A stretch of DNA of 56,228 bases from Thermosporothrix hazakensis. GTDB lineage: Bacteria > Chloroflexota > Ktedonobacteria > Ktedonobacterales > Ktedonobacteraceae. Of the stretch, positions 39,711-48,626 are shown one piece after another. Location of the stretch: positions 1-56,228 of the forward strand of contig NZ_QKUF01000035.1 of NCBI RefSeq assembly GCF_003253565.1. Direction: 5' to 3'. Made by a program: the position numbers and the translations under genes. The notes beneath the pieces were generated by a model that saw nothing but the letters and a program-made list of their open reading frames with translations, was not told the origin of the DNA and did no database searches. The first letter of the stretch is position 1; the number at the start of each line of letters is the position of its first letter.

Positions 39711-41954
39711 CTACATGCCCCCACGCAGGCGAGCGGCTTCCTCTTCCGCGGCACGCGCCTCACGCCGGCGATATAACTTACGAAGCGCCTCGGCTTTTCG
39801 CAGCCAGTTATCGGGATCATTTGGCGCGAGCCTGATCGCTTCATCTGCGGCTATCAGGGCCTCACCATACCGCCCCATCAGTTTTAAGATCAACGATTTA
39901 TTATGGAGGGCTGAAACCATGCGTGGGTTCAGGATCAGAGCACGATCATAGGCATCGAGCGCCTGCCTGTACTGGTTCAGACGATACAGGACATTGCCTT
40001 TTCCGTTCCAGGTAGCAGCCGCATTCGGGTTCAGCCGCAGCGCCTCATCATAGGCAGCCAGCGCTTCCTGATAGCGCCCCAGATGGCTCAAGACATTCGC
40101 TTTGCCGTTCCATGCCAGCGCGTAGTTTCGATCGAGTTGTAAAGCACGATCGAATGCAGAAAGCGCTCTCGCATATGCTCCCATCTCATAATGAATCTGC
40201 CCTTTGCGCTCCCAGACCTTCACATAATAGGGATCGAACTGAAGCGCCTGCTCGTACTGTTCCAGCGCGCTTTTCAGGCGTTGCTGTGCGTACAGTACGT
40301 TGCCCATACCATAATACGCGGGAGCGAAACGAGAGTCATGCCGCAGCGCCTCTTGATAGGCCACACTGGCCTCTTTGAGCCGTCCCATTTCATAGAGAAT
40401 CAGCCCTTTATTGTTCCAATTGGCGGCTGCATTGCTATCATAGTTCAGCGCCTTTTCCGCCGCATCAAGCGCCTCCTGATACCGTTTAAGATGTCGCAGG
40501 ACCAGACTTTTATTTGCCCAGGCCAGCGCCATACTCGGATCATACTGTAACGCCTGATCGAATGCATGAAGCGCCTGCTCATGTCGACCCAGTGCGCTGA
40601 GGGCAGCCCCTTTTCCATTCCAGGCAACAGCGTTTGCTCTGTCCAGTAAGATCGCTTTATCAAAGGCATCGAGCGCCTCTTGATTACGGCGTAAACGATT
40701 CAACGCGGCTCCCTTGCTGTTTAGCGCCCCAACAAAATTGGGGTCTACCTGCAAGGCGCGTTCAAATGCCTGCAAGGCTTCCTGATGCCTGCCCCACATC
40801 GCCAGCGTTAGCCCTCGGCCCTGCCACGCCTGTACATTGGAGCCATCAACCTGAATCAGTCGGTCATAGGCTTCCAGTGCTTCCTTGATCCGTCGTTCAG
40901 AATACAGGCGGTAGGCATCCTGCAACAGACGGTCCGTTTCAGGTTGCCTGGTCCGGGTCACAACAACCGGATTAGAGACCGGTATTGAACGTGGTGTATT
41001 GATCGCCGAGAGCCCATAGGTCTCGCCACTTACCTGCTGTTGCTCGATCCGTCGGATTGTTTCGAGCACCACTTCAGCACTTTCTGGACGCAACGCCGAA
41101 TCCATATTCAGCATCTGTTGAAGCAGGTCAGATAATTCCTGTGGAACCTGCGGATTCAACTCACTTGCGGGCTTGAAGAAGAACGGCTGATCGCTTGGAT
41201 CAACTCCCGTCAACAACTGGTGAAGAAGCGCCCCCAGGCTATAAATATCGGAGCGTGGAGTGCTCTGGGCTTTCCCATATTGTTCAGGAGCAGCATAGCC
41301 GGGTGAACCAAGCGCAATCGTATCATGGGCCTGCCCGGGCTTAAAAACGCGTGCAATGCCGAAGTCTATCAAATAGATATGTCCATTTCCACTGATCATC
41401 ACATTTGACGGCTTCAGATCGCGGAAGATGATCGGCGGTTGATGATTATGCAGATAGGACAAAACGTCACAGAGCTGTTTTGCCCAGTTCAGCACCCGCT
41501 CAAGCTCAAGAGGACCGCCATTTGCCTTTTCAAGCGTATCTTCCAGGCTCTCACCCTCGATAAAATCCATCACGAGGTATGAGCGCTCACCTTCATTAAA
41601 ATGGTCATAGATACGGGGCAAATTGGGATGTAAAAGCTCAGCCAGAAGCTGTGCTTCTCGCTCGAATGACTCCTCGGCTTCTTTAATACTGCTACCGGTC
41701 AGCCCAGCGCGGCTCATCTCTTTAATCGCGATAGGGCGATTATTGAAACGGGTATCAGACGCCTTATAGACAGCGCCCATTCCCCCCTGACCGATGCGGA
41801 ATTCAAGTTGATACCGCCCATTAAGCAGGGTTTGTTCCGGGAGTGTTCCAGTTGTATGTTTAAACGGGAGTGGAGCAGCACAAAACTGGCAGAAGCGTGC
41901 CTCAGCCGGATTGGCGGCCCCACAGCTCTCGCAGAACTGCTCCTCTATTGACAT
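39711..41954 (-). CDS. Serine/threonine protein kinase with zinc ribbon and TPR repeats
   Basis: 747 residues. The N-terminal zinc ribbon has ligands C8, C11, C22 and C25. A Hanks-type kinase domain (about 46-315) has the Gly loop IGQGGMGAVYKA, the lysine in IAIKEMSR, the catalytic loop FRDLKPSN (FRD in place of HRD), DFG in LIDFGIARVF, and GSPGYAAPEQYG. Beyond a linker, residues 345-740 hold about twelve 34-residue TPRs (for example AWNGKGAALSALGRHEQALH). No membrane helix is visible, so it is a cytosolic kinase with a protein-binding tail. It could be paired functionally with PP2C-type phosphatases, but none is adjacent. The FRD change should not stop catalysis. Confidence 0.93.
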   Translation of the reverse strand: MSIEEQFCESCGAANPAEARFCQFCAAPLPFKHTTGTLPEQTLLNGRYQLEFRIGQGGMGAVYKASDTRFNNRPIAIKEMSRAGLTGSSIKEAEESFEREAQLLAELLHPNLPRIYDHFNEGERSYLVMDFIEGESLEDTLEKANGGPLELERVLNWAKQLCDVLSYLHNHQPPIIFRDLKPSNVMISGNGHIYLIDFGIARVFKPGQAHDTIALGSPGYAAPEQYGKAQSTPRSDIYSLGALLHQLLTGVDPSDQPFFFKPASELNPQVPQELSDLLQQMLNMDSALRPESAEVVLETIRRIEQQQVSGETYGLSAINTPRSIPVSNPVVVTRTRQPETDRLLQDAYRLYSERRIKEALEAYDRLIQVDGSNVQAWQGRGLTLAMWGRHQEALQAFERALQVDPNFVGALNSKGAALNRLRRNQEALDAFDKAILLDRANAVAWNGKGAALSALGRHEQALHAFDQALQYDPSMALAWANKSLVLRHLKRYQEALDAAEKALNYDSNAAANWNNKGLILYEMGRLKEASVAYQEALRHDSRFAPAYYGMGNVLYAQQRLKSALEQYEQALQFDPYYVKVWERKGQIHYEMGAYARALSAFDRALQLDRNYALAWNGKANVLSHLGRYQEALAAYDEALRLNPNAAATWNGKGNVLYRLNQYRQALDAYDRALILNPRMVSALHNKSLILKLMGRYGEALIAADEAIRLAPNDPDNWLRKAEALRKLYRRREARAAEEEAARLRGGM

Positions 41955-42027
41955 AGGTCTCGCTACACTTCTTCACTGCAAAATAGATTTTAACAGTTAA
42001 ACGTTTCGGATGGCTCTTTGTTGCAAA

Positions 42028-42062
42028 AACAAAGAAAATTCCTCATACGAAGAGGAAATTTC
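42028..42062 (-). terminator. Terminator downstream of rsmA
   Basis: On the minus strand AAATTTCCTC and GAGGAATTTT pair around a 7-base loop, followed by CTTTGTTTTT. It ends about 30 bases after the rsmA stop codon. Confidence 0.7.
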
Positions 42063-42089
42063 TGCATATGCAGTTTACCTGTACCGCTC

Positions 42090-43022
42090 TTATGATAGCA
42101 TATCTGTGCCCACAGTGGGGCTACCAGCTTCTGTCACCCGCCAGAGCTGAAGCCATTCATCGATACTCAAGGTCTCAGCACGGCGCATCGGATCAATCTG
42201 TGCGGCAGCTAACCAGCCACGAACCTCCTCATTTTTCAGATGTAGCCCCCGGGCCAGCGCATTATGAATCTGCTTACGCTTTTCTGAAAACCCCGCCTGT
42301 ACAAGCTTAAAGAAGCGCTTCTGCTCTTCTGGCGCAAGCGGTACTTCATCATAAACATCCACCTGCAAGACAGCTGAATCAACCTTTGGGGCAGGATAAA
42401 ACGCCTGAGCCGGTACCCGCGTAATGATCCTGGGCTTGCCAAAAAACTGAATGCTGACACCAAGCAAGCTCAAATCCCCCGGTTCAGCCACAGCTCTCTG
42501 TGCCACTTCGAGCTGAACCATGACAACCAACCGACGCGGCTTATGCGTCACATCTTGCAGGAAATGCCGGAAGGCGGCGGCAGTCAGATAATAAGGAAGG
42601 TTAGCAACAAGCTTGTATGGCTTACCCTCAAAGGAATGATCGGGATTCAAGAAGAGCATATTTTGCGCAACCAGTTCCACGTTCGGCAGATGCCCAGTCG
42701 TTCTTCTCAGCAGGGCCAACATGTCCCGTTCCAGTTCTACCGCGACCACTTTTTCAGCATGGAGAGCCAGTTCACGTGTCAGAACCCCGGTTCCTGCGCC
42801 GACTTCCAGCACTTGCTCATCTTTCTGTAGCTCTGCCGCGGCAACAATTTGTTCCAGAATGCCACGGTTGATCAGAAAATTCTGCCCGAACGATTTATTG
42901 GGACGCATCTGATGAGCGAATAACAGCGTTCGCAAATCCCGGACATTGGTTAAATCGAGCGAGGCTATTTCTTTATCGCTTAACAACTTATCTCTTGTTT
43001 CAGACACAGAACCGATCCCCAC
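42090..43022 (-). CDS. rsmA: 16S rRNA (adenine1518-N6/adenine1519-N6)-dimethyltransferase RsmA/KsgA
   Basis: 310 residues including an N-terminal extension of about 40. The SAM-binding motif is VLEVGAGTGVLTRELA. RPNKSFGQNFLI is the usual entry segment, VANLPYYLTAAAFRHFL contains the NLPY target-base motif, and VQLEVAQRAVAEPG, FYPAPKVDSAVLQ and FSEKRKQIHNAL complete the family pattern. It dimethylates two adenosines near the 3' end of 16S rRNA during 30S maturation. The start is uncertain: GTG at 43022 or a GTG five codons later. Confidence 0.95.
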   Translation of the reverse strand: MGIGSVSETRDKLLSDKEIASLDLTNVRDLRTLLFAHQMRPNKSFGQNFLINRGILEQIVAAAELQKDEQVLEVGAGTGVLTRELALHAEKVVAVELERDMLALLRRTTGHLPNVELVAQNMLFLNPDHSFEGKPYKLVANLPYYLTAAAFRHFLQDVTHKPRRLVVMVQLEVAQRAVAEPGDLSLLGVSIQFFGKPRIITRVPAQAFYPAPKVDSAVLQVDVYDEVPLAPEEQKRFFKLVQAGFSEKRKQIHNALARGLHLKNEEVRGWLAAAQIDPMRRAETLSIDEWLQLWRVTEAGSPTVGTDMLS

Positions 43023-43692
43023 ACTTTCCTGCTTACAAACAGTATCTCAGTCTTTTAGCCCTCAGCAACTCTGAGAGGGAAGCACACAACAGCTCATTTC
43101 GCTGTTTCAATCTCACTACAATGATTGGTGACCCGTGGTTCCATGAGCATAACGGCTTCGTCTTCCGAACTTCCTGTTTCAAGCCTACCACCAGTTTGTC
43201 ATTCTGCACTAGAGAACCCTGGCCAACTATCATACACCATATTACCATATATCTCTTCAGAAGGCTCGTTCTTCGCTCATCAGGATTCGCTTCAGAAAAC
43301 TGTTCCATTCGATCAATAGAATCGTTCTAACAAATAGAGAGCGGGTCGTTGATCCGTTCCAGGATCGAAAGCGCAGATGCTTTCCTCAGCGTGGAGGCCG
43401 GACAACGCGCCTATCTCCATCACAATGACAACACAAGAACATTCCTGGTAGCCATGCCGATTACACCGGCTAGCTCATAGTACCAGACTTACAACAAAAC
43501 AATCTCTCAAAACGTTATAGTCGTCGATATGTGTTAAGGGTTTCATATTCTAGAACTATTCTCAGTCAGGCGTCTTTTTGTCTGTGTGGGTTATCGTTTT
43601 TCCTCACTTACTCACTTTCACTTGCGGGGAACATAGTGATCTGGGATGCGGTGCGGACAAAGGAGAAAGAGACCCGGCATTTGTCATAACCC
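43023..43692. other. Large intergenic region (670 bases), no gene assigned
   Basis: A long gap between divergent rsmA and the penicillin-binding protein gene. I see a CCCTCAG/CTGAG-A-GGG hairpin near 43058-43078 and a GATCC/GGATC hairpin near 43354-43366. There is no tRNA and no frame with a credible ribosome site. The plus-strand frame 42995-43330 is Ser/Phe-rich and unlike a protein. The stretch is long enough to hide a small RNA. Confidence 0.4.
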
Positions 43693-43731
43693 TTGAAAAC
43701 CCACACTTGCCAGGAAGGGATATATACTACT

Positions 43732-46700
43732 ATGTCCATAGAAGGCCATAAAAAAAATAATATAGAAAAAGCCGATTCTATGCCCTCCACTTCAAATGAA
43801 AAGGAGAAACAGACTGCAACTCCATCTCAAGGAGAAACCAAACAACCTGAAAAAGCAAATGAGCATACCAAACCCGTTTCTCCTTCCTCACCTGTTCAAA
43901 AACAGGAGGATAGGCAAGAAAAAGAGAGCATAACGGCGAAAAAGGAAGAATCAACGCAGGGTTCTGATACTCTGAAAGGGCAGAAAACAGGCTCTTCGGA
44001 TACGGAAAAAGCGGTTTCCTCTGAGAAGAAGGAACAGCCAGCACCACAGGCAGGGAGAACGGCTGCGCCTATTCCCAGGCGCCCTGGTGGTCCCATTGCC
44101 TCTAGCCGGGAAGAGCAAAAGGGCAAAAGCGTATCTGAAGCGGATCGCTCTACACCCAAAACGCCCTCTTCTCCCGGCATCGCCAGCTCTTCTGATGAGG
44201 CAACGGTGCGCATAACACCGCAGCAGGCGGAGAAGAAAAGTGTCGCTTCTGCCATCCCCAAACGCCCTGTGCAGAATACGCCATCCTCTCCCGGTTTGAC
44301 TGCGGAGGAGCAGAAGCCAGCACCCAAAGCAGAGAACGCGCAGAAGTCCGGTCAGCAAAATGCCGGTCGTCCAGCGATTCCCAGGCGTCCGGCGCAAACA
44401 CCCTCTTCTCCTGGTCTTGCATCCGGTTCAAGCAAGCAGCCAGAGAAGCAGGCGCCACACACCGAAAAGGGTGGAGAAGAGAAATCAAAGCAGCAGGCTG
44501 ATATTGCTGAGCAGAAAACAACAGCTATTCCCAAAGCCGCAGCGCCACAAAAATCGGGCAAAGCGGATATCGCAGAGCAGGATACAGTCAGCATAACGAA
44601 GATATCGAGCGAAGAGAAACCCGGGAAACTGGCTGATATTTCGGAACAAAAGACAGCCGCCATTGAACGCTCGTCCTTGCCAAAAAATGCTGATGCACTT
44701 GCGGCCCAGAATACGGTTTTGCTGGAGCACCAACCGGTTCCGCAACCCTCTTCTAAAGTGCCGGGGCATACATTGCCAACAACGCCGCCCCCGGGCCAGG
44801 ATAACGGCACCGATCTATCACTACAGCAGGGCATGCCTCCGGTTCGCAGCGATGACGTTTTTGAAAGCGCCGAAGACTTTGCGGAGCGTCGAGCGCGTGT
44901 GAACCGCGTCATGATCGTCAAGAAACGGCGTAAGGAACGCAAAGAAGGAAAACGCTTTCCGCTGCTTGCGCGTATTGCCGTGATTATCCTTTTGATCCTC
45001 ATCGTCTTAACCTCGGGAGGAGGAGGCGCAGCTTTTGCTTACTATCAGGCGCAGTTGCCTCAGCTTCAAGGCATCGCGGATCACTCACTTTTCCAGACAA
45101 CCCATATCTATGACCGCAACGGCAAGCCACTGTATGATCTCTATGACAAGCAGATCGGCAAAGGCCGACGCACATATGTTGACTACAAAAATATCTCGCC
45201 GCTGCTCGTTGAGGCCACAGTAGCGGTTGAGGATAAATCGTTCTGGGAGAACCCCGGGTTTGACTTCCAGGGTATTGGCCGTGCAATCACCAGCGGCGGT
45301 TCTGCGGGCGGTGGTAGCACGATTACACAGCAGCTTATAAAAGTCCAGCTTTTTGAAGGGCTGCCTCGTACACCCGAGCGAAAGATACAGGAGATCTTCC
45401 TTGCGGCAGGACTCAATCAGCAGTACCCGAAATGGAAGATTATGGAAATGTACCTCAACACCGTCAACTACGGCAATATTAACTACGGCGTTGAGGCGGC
45501 AGCACAGGACTACTTCGGTCTGAAGCCAAAATGTGACAAGAAAACCAATACGTGCATCCCGGCAGTCGCTCAGCTGACATTGGGGCAAGCAACGCTGCTA
45601 GCGGGCCTGCCAAATAGCCCGACCACGCTGAACCCAATCTACAACAAAGAGAATGCCCTGAAGCGTCAGCAACAGGTGCTGGCCTCGCTGTTGCGCGATA
45701 AAAAGATCACCGAGCAGCAAGCAAAGCAAGCTGCCGATGAGATGAAAAAATTCAAGTTTGTCTCTCACTCATCGCAGCAGAAAATGCAGGCACCTCACTT
45801 TGTCAACTTTGTCATTGATCAGCTTGCCCAGGTGCTCGGTCCCGAAAATCTGCGCAATGGTGGTTATAGCATCTACACTTCCCTTGATCTTGATCTGGAA
45901 AAGAAGGTAGAGCAGATCACCTATTCAAACCTCTACGAGGAAACGTATGATAAGCTGAACGGCGTCTATACCGTCCTGAGCCGGGATCGGAACGTGAACA
46001 ATGCGGCAGTCATGGTCATGAATCCACGCACTGGCGAGATTCTGGCAATGAACGGAAGCGTCAATTACAACAGCTCAACGCCAGAAGCGCAAGGGCAGGT
46101 GAATGCTGTCACCCAGACCTTCAGGCAGCCGGGCTCATCCTTCAAGCCTATCGTCTATGCAACCGCTTTTGAGATGGGCTGGTATCCTGGCATGATCCTG
46201 CCAGACCGAGAAACGCTCTATCCCTATCCTGATGGGAACGGCGTCAACGGTTGGTACACCCCGCAGAACTATGACCGTCAGTTCCGCACCAATATTCCGA
46301 TGACCGCCCGAAAAGCGCTCGGAAACTCGTTCAACATCTCCGCGGTTGACACAGTAATGTTCGCGGGTATTCCCAACGTGCTGAACATGGCCGGACGTCT
46401 GGGAATTGACACCGTTGCCAAAGTAGATCCAAAAAACACCGGCGCATCGCTGGCACTCGGTGCAAAAGAGGCATCGCTGTATGAGATGACCGGCGCATAT
46501 GCTGTTTTCGCCAACAAAGGAAAGCGCGTTCCACCGGTCTCTATTCTCAAGATTGTCGACAACCAGGGACGAACCATCTATCAGTACGATCCCAAAAAGC
46601 CGCAAGGTCAGCAGGTCGTCAAGCCTGAAGTTGCCTTCATGATCAGCGATATGCTCTCAGATAAAGAGGCTCGTTACCTGGAATTCCCACCCGGAAACGA

Positions 46701-47145
46701 TCTTGAGTTGCCTGATGGCCGTCCGGCAGCAGTGAAAACCGGTACGACCGATAGCTTCAAAGATAACTGGACGATCGGTTATACACCATATCTGACCGTC
46801 GGTGTCTGGGCAGGAAACAGCGATAACAGCGAGATGCATGACGTCATCGGTCTGACAGGTGCAGGCCCGATCTGGAATCAGGTGATGGACTACGCCTCGA
46901 AGAAGTATAACTTCCCAATGGATGGCTTCACCCCGCCAGGAAACGTGCATAAAGTGCCCGTCTCCAATTACACCGGGCTCCTTCCGGGAGCAGGCGATCC
47001 TGTCAACGAGGACTGGATGATTGATAGCTTGCAGCCAACCATCTACGGCTCGAACTACTACGTCCCGACCGCAACCTGTGTCAACGGGAAGGACCAGAAC
47101 GGGAAACCGTGTACGCCCCCGAAAAAGGACGACAAGAAGCCGTAA
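43732..47145 (+). CDS. Class A penicillin-binding protein (PBP1A) with a long disordered cytoplasmic region
   Basis: About 1137 residues from the ATG at 43732 (GGAAGGG upstream). Residues 1-395 are disordered, with repeats such as IPRRP, TPSSPG and ADIAEQ. After a basic patch (KKRRKERKEGKR) comes one membrane helix (about 411-437). The glycosyltransferase (GT51) domain has E500 in VEDKSFWENPGFD, GGSTITQQLIKVQLF, and RKIQEIFLAAGLNQQYPKWK. The transpeptidase domain has S802 in GSSFKPIVYA (SxxK), GNSFNIS (SxN) and KTGTTDSFKDNW (KTG). It polymerises and crosslinks peptidoglycan. The cytoplasmic extension is several times longer than in E. coli PBP1A. A short Cys-containing, Pro/Lys-rich tail ends the protein. 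Confidence 0.94.
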   Translation: MSIEGHKKNNIEKADSMPSTSNEKEKQTATPSQGETKQPEKANEHTKPVSPSSPVQKQEDRQEKESITAKKEESTQGSDTLKGQKTGSSDTEKAVSSEKKEQPAPQAGRTAAPIPRRPGGPIASSREEQKGKSVSEADRSTPKTPSSPGIASSSDEATVRITPQQAEKKSVASAIPKRPVQNTPSSPGLTAEEQKPAPKAENAQKSGQQNAGRPAIPRRPAQTPSSPGLASGSSKQPEKQAPHTEKGGEEKSKQQADIAEQKTTAIPKAAAPQKSGKADIAEQDTVSITKISSEEKPGKLADISEQKTAAIERSSLPKNADALAAQNTVLLEHQPVPQPSSKVPGHTLPTTPPPGQDNGTDLSLQQGMPPVRSDDVFESAEDFAERRARVNRVMIVKKRRKERKEGKRFPLLARIAVIILLILIVLTSGGGGAAFAYYQAQLPQLQGIADHSLFQTTHIYDRNGKPLYDLYDKQIGKGRRTYVDYKNISPLLVEATVAVEDKSFWENPGFDFQGIGRAITSGGSAGGGSTITQQLIKVQLFEGLPRTPERKIQEIFLAAGLNQQYPKWKIMEMYLNTVNYGNINYGVEAAAQDYFGLKPKCDKKTNTCIPAVAQLTLGQATLLAGLPNSPTTLNPIYNKENALKRQQQVLASLLRDKKITEQQAKQAADEMKKFKFVSHSSQQKMQAPHFVNFVIDQLAQVLGPENLRNGGYSIYTSLDLDLEKKVEQITYSNLYEETYDKLNGVYTVLSRDRNVNNAAVMVMNPRTGEILAMNGSVNYNSSTPEAQGQVNAVTQTFRQPGSSFKPIVYATAFEMGWYPGMILPDRETLYPYPDGNGVNGWYTPQNYDRQFRTNIPMTARKALGNSFNISAVDTVMFAGIPNVLNMAGRLGIDTVAKVDPKNTGASLALGAKEASLYEMTGAYAVFANKGKRVPPVSILKIVDNQGRTIYQYDPKKPQGQQVVKPEVAFMISDMLSDKEARYLEFPPGNDLELPDGRPAAVKTGTTDSFKDNWTIGYTPYLTVGVWAGNSDNSEMHDVIGLTGAGPIWNQVMDYASKKYNFPMDGFTPPGNVHKVPVSNYTGLLPGAGDPVNEDWMIDSLQPTIYGSNYYVPTATCVNGKDQNGKPCTPPKKDDKKP

Positions 47146-47167
47146 GCAACCGGGAACATACAGATCA

Positions 47168-47204
47168 AAGAGAGGCACCACTATGCTGGTGCCTCTCTTG
47201 CTTT
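47168..47204 (+). terminator. Intrinsic terminator of the penicillin-binding protein gene
   Basis: AAGAGAGGCACCA (47168-47180) pairs perfectly over 13 bases with TGGTGCCTCTCTT (47187-47199), with a loop of CTATGC and a trailing GCTTT. Confidence 0.8.
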
Positions 47205-47286
47205 GAGCGATATGATATGCGTAAATATGTTGGTTTCTTTGCCGGGTTGGCAAAGGCATACAAGCTATTTGGGAGGTTTCGCTATT

Positions 47287-47772
47287 ATGGCTGATAAACC
47301 AGAACAGCCACCTGCGGTCGATCCAAACTATCGACCACTTACACGCACCGAACGCCGAAACCTGTGGCTCAAGTCATACGGCGATCACGATATCTCTTTA
47401 CAGGTCTGGGTCAAGCTGGTCGAGCGGGAAAACGGAGAGATTCCTATCATGCTTCAGATGCATGGGGTGCTGATCTTCGGCACACTGATCAGTACCAGAG
47501 CATATGTCGAGTCGCATATCACCTCGATCAGAGAAAGGCTTCAGCAGGCACCGCAGGCAGCGGAGTTGCTGGAAGACCTGTATTCCAACCTGATTCCCCC
47601 AGAGGATCAACCGGAAATCGGGCCTGCTGGCCTGCCAATTCTGTTTGAATATCTGCACCTGCGTGATGCCACTATTATCAGCGCAGGGAGTCAGTTGACC
47701 GTTCCATACTGGCGGGGCAAAATAACCGCAGTTGACGCTTTTGTGCTGGATGTCGCCCTTCCCGGGGAATAA
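47287..47772 (+). CDS. Hypothetical soluble protein
   Basis: 161 residues from the ATG at 47287, with GGGAGG 10 bases upstream. The frame is open further 5' without a site. No membrane helix or signal peptide. The sequence has a mixed alpha/beta look with segments LWLKSYGDHDISLQVWVKLV, MQMHGVLIFGTLISTRAYVE and HITSIRERLQQAP, and a final strand (AGSQLTVPYWRGKITAVDAF). I do not recognise a family. It is flanked by a terminator on each side, so it is a single-gene unit. Confidence 0.65.
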   Translation: MADKPEQPPAVDPNYRPLTRTERRNLWLKSYGDHDISLQVWVKLVERENGEIPIMLQMHGVLIFGTLISTRAYVESHITSIRERLQQAPQAAELLEDLYSNLIPPEDQPEIGPAGLPILFEYLHLRDATIISAGSQLTVPYWRGKITAVDAFVLDVALPGE

Positions 47773-47790
47773 AAGCCAATAGCCGTTTCT

Positions 47791-47817
47791 GCCTCCGCAG
47801 GGCATTCCTTCGGAGGC
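47791..47817 (+). terminator. Stem-loop after the hypothetical gene
   Basis: GCCTCCG (47791-47797) and CGGAGGC (47811-47817) form a perfect 7-bp stem 19 bases after the stop codon. There is no U-run after it on this strand, so termination is uncertain. Confidence 0.4.
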
Positions 47818-47825
47818 AGCGAGCC

Positions 47826-47860
47826 AAAAAGAAAACCTGCGGCTTACTTCCCACAGGCTT
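47826..47860 (-). terminator. Intrinsic terminator of the uracil-DNA glycosylase gene
   Basis: On the minus strand AAGCCTGTGG and CCGCAGGTTTT pair (one G-U) around an 8-base loop, and a U-rich run (TTTTCTTTTT) follows. Confidence 0.7.
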
Positions 47861-47868
47861 CTCACAGA

Positions 47869-48507
47869 CTAGAAAAGTGATAATTGCTGAGGTGGTTCCT
47901 CTTTCGGGGCAGAAGTACCGGCCTCTTTCGGGGCTGTTGCCTTCATCCGCTCAGCTTCAGCAATCACGAGTGGGATCTTCTTAAAGTCCTCGCGGATCAC
48001 GTTTTTCAGGCTTGCCTGATGGAGCCCGGCAGCAGGATGATACATTGCAATGCAAATATATCCATCTTTCTTCTGGGCACGTCCATGAATAGCGCTGATC
48101 TTCGCGTTGCCGAAAAATTTCGCCATCGAGAAGCGACCCAATGTCACAATCACCTGGGGCTTCAGAGCGGCAATCTGACGATCGAGATAGTCATTGCAGG
48201 CGGTTATCTCTTCAGGAAGTGGATCACGATTCGAGGGGGGACGACATTTGACAACATTGGTAATGAAAACATCAGAACGTTTCAAGTTGATGCTTGCCAG
48301 CAATTCATCTAGAAATTGTCCGGCAGGTCCAACAAAGGGGCGTCCCTGCTGATCTTCGTGATAACCCGGACCTTCACCAATAAATAGGACTCTGGCATTG
48401 GGGTTTCCTTCGCCTGGCACGGCCCGCTTCCGACCCTTACAAAGGTTACATTTTGAACACGTGGAGACTTCCAGCGCTACTTCTTGTAGAATCTCCTCCG
48501 TCGACAT
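47869..48507 (-). CDS. Type 4 (Fe-S) uracil-DNA glycosylase with a C-terminal sliding-clamp motif
   Basis: 212 residues from the ATG at 48507 (AAAAGGGGT upstream). It removes uracil from DNA. The cluster-binding cysteines start in VSTCSKCNLCKGR. The active-site sequence is FIGEGPGYHEDQQGRPFVGP, followed by NVVKCRPPSNRDP and the second catalytic motif MYHPAAGL. This is the thermophile-type family 4/5 layout. The last six residues, QQLSLF, match the beta-clamp-binding consensus QLxLF, which would tether the enzyme to the replication fork. A disordered Pro/Glu/Ala linker (about 195-206) separates it from the domain. pnp lies upstream but behind a strong hairpin. Confidence 0.93.
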   Translation of the reverse strand: MSTEEILQEVALEVSTCSKCNLCKGRKRAVPGEGNPNARVLFIGEGPGYHEDQQGRPFVGPAGQFLDELLASINLKRSDVFITNVVKCRPPSNRDPLPEEITACNDYLDRQIAALKPQVIVTLGRFSMAKFFGNAKISAIHGRAQKKDGYICIAMYHPAAGLHQASLKNVIREDFKKIPLVIAEAERMKATAPKEAGTSAPKEEPPQQLSLF

Positions 48508-48550
48508 AACTTTTACCCCTTTTCCCAACTATCAATGAGGTTGCCAGTAA

Positions 48551-48587
48551 GGGGGAGACAGGAAAACAGGCTTTCCTTGTCTCCCCC
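48551..48587 (-). terminator. Long hairpin between pnp and the uracil-DNA glycosylase gene
   Basis: GGGGGAGACA-GGAAA (48551-48565) pairs with TTTCC-TTGTCTCCCCC (48572-48587), with one bulged base. It follows the pnp stop codon by about 40 bases on the minus strand. The U-run is weak, so it could act as a terminator, a 3'-end stabiliser or a processing site. Confidence 0.55.
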
Positions 48588-48626
48588 AAAAATCTTTTTG
48601 CTTGCTATTCCGCAGGAAGAGCGAGC

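Noticed and set aside
43325..43440. Minus-strand 35-codon frame in the large gap, possible small peptide ending RPALYLLERFY
   Set aside because: No ribosome site, no neighbouring modification or export gene, and no sign of a leader-core peptide structure. A chance frame is more likely.
43896..45002. Several long minus-strand frames inside the penicillin-binding protein gene
   Set aside because: Shadows of the repetitive disordered region on the plus strand. No ribosome sites or domains.
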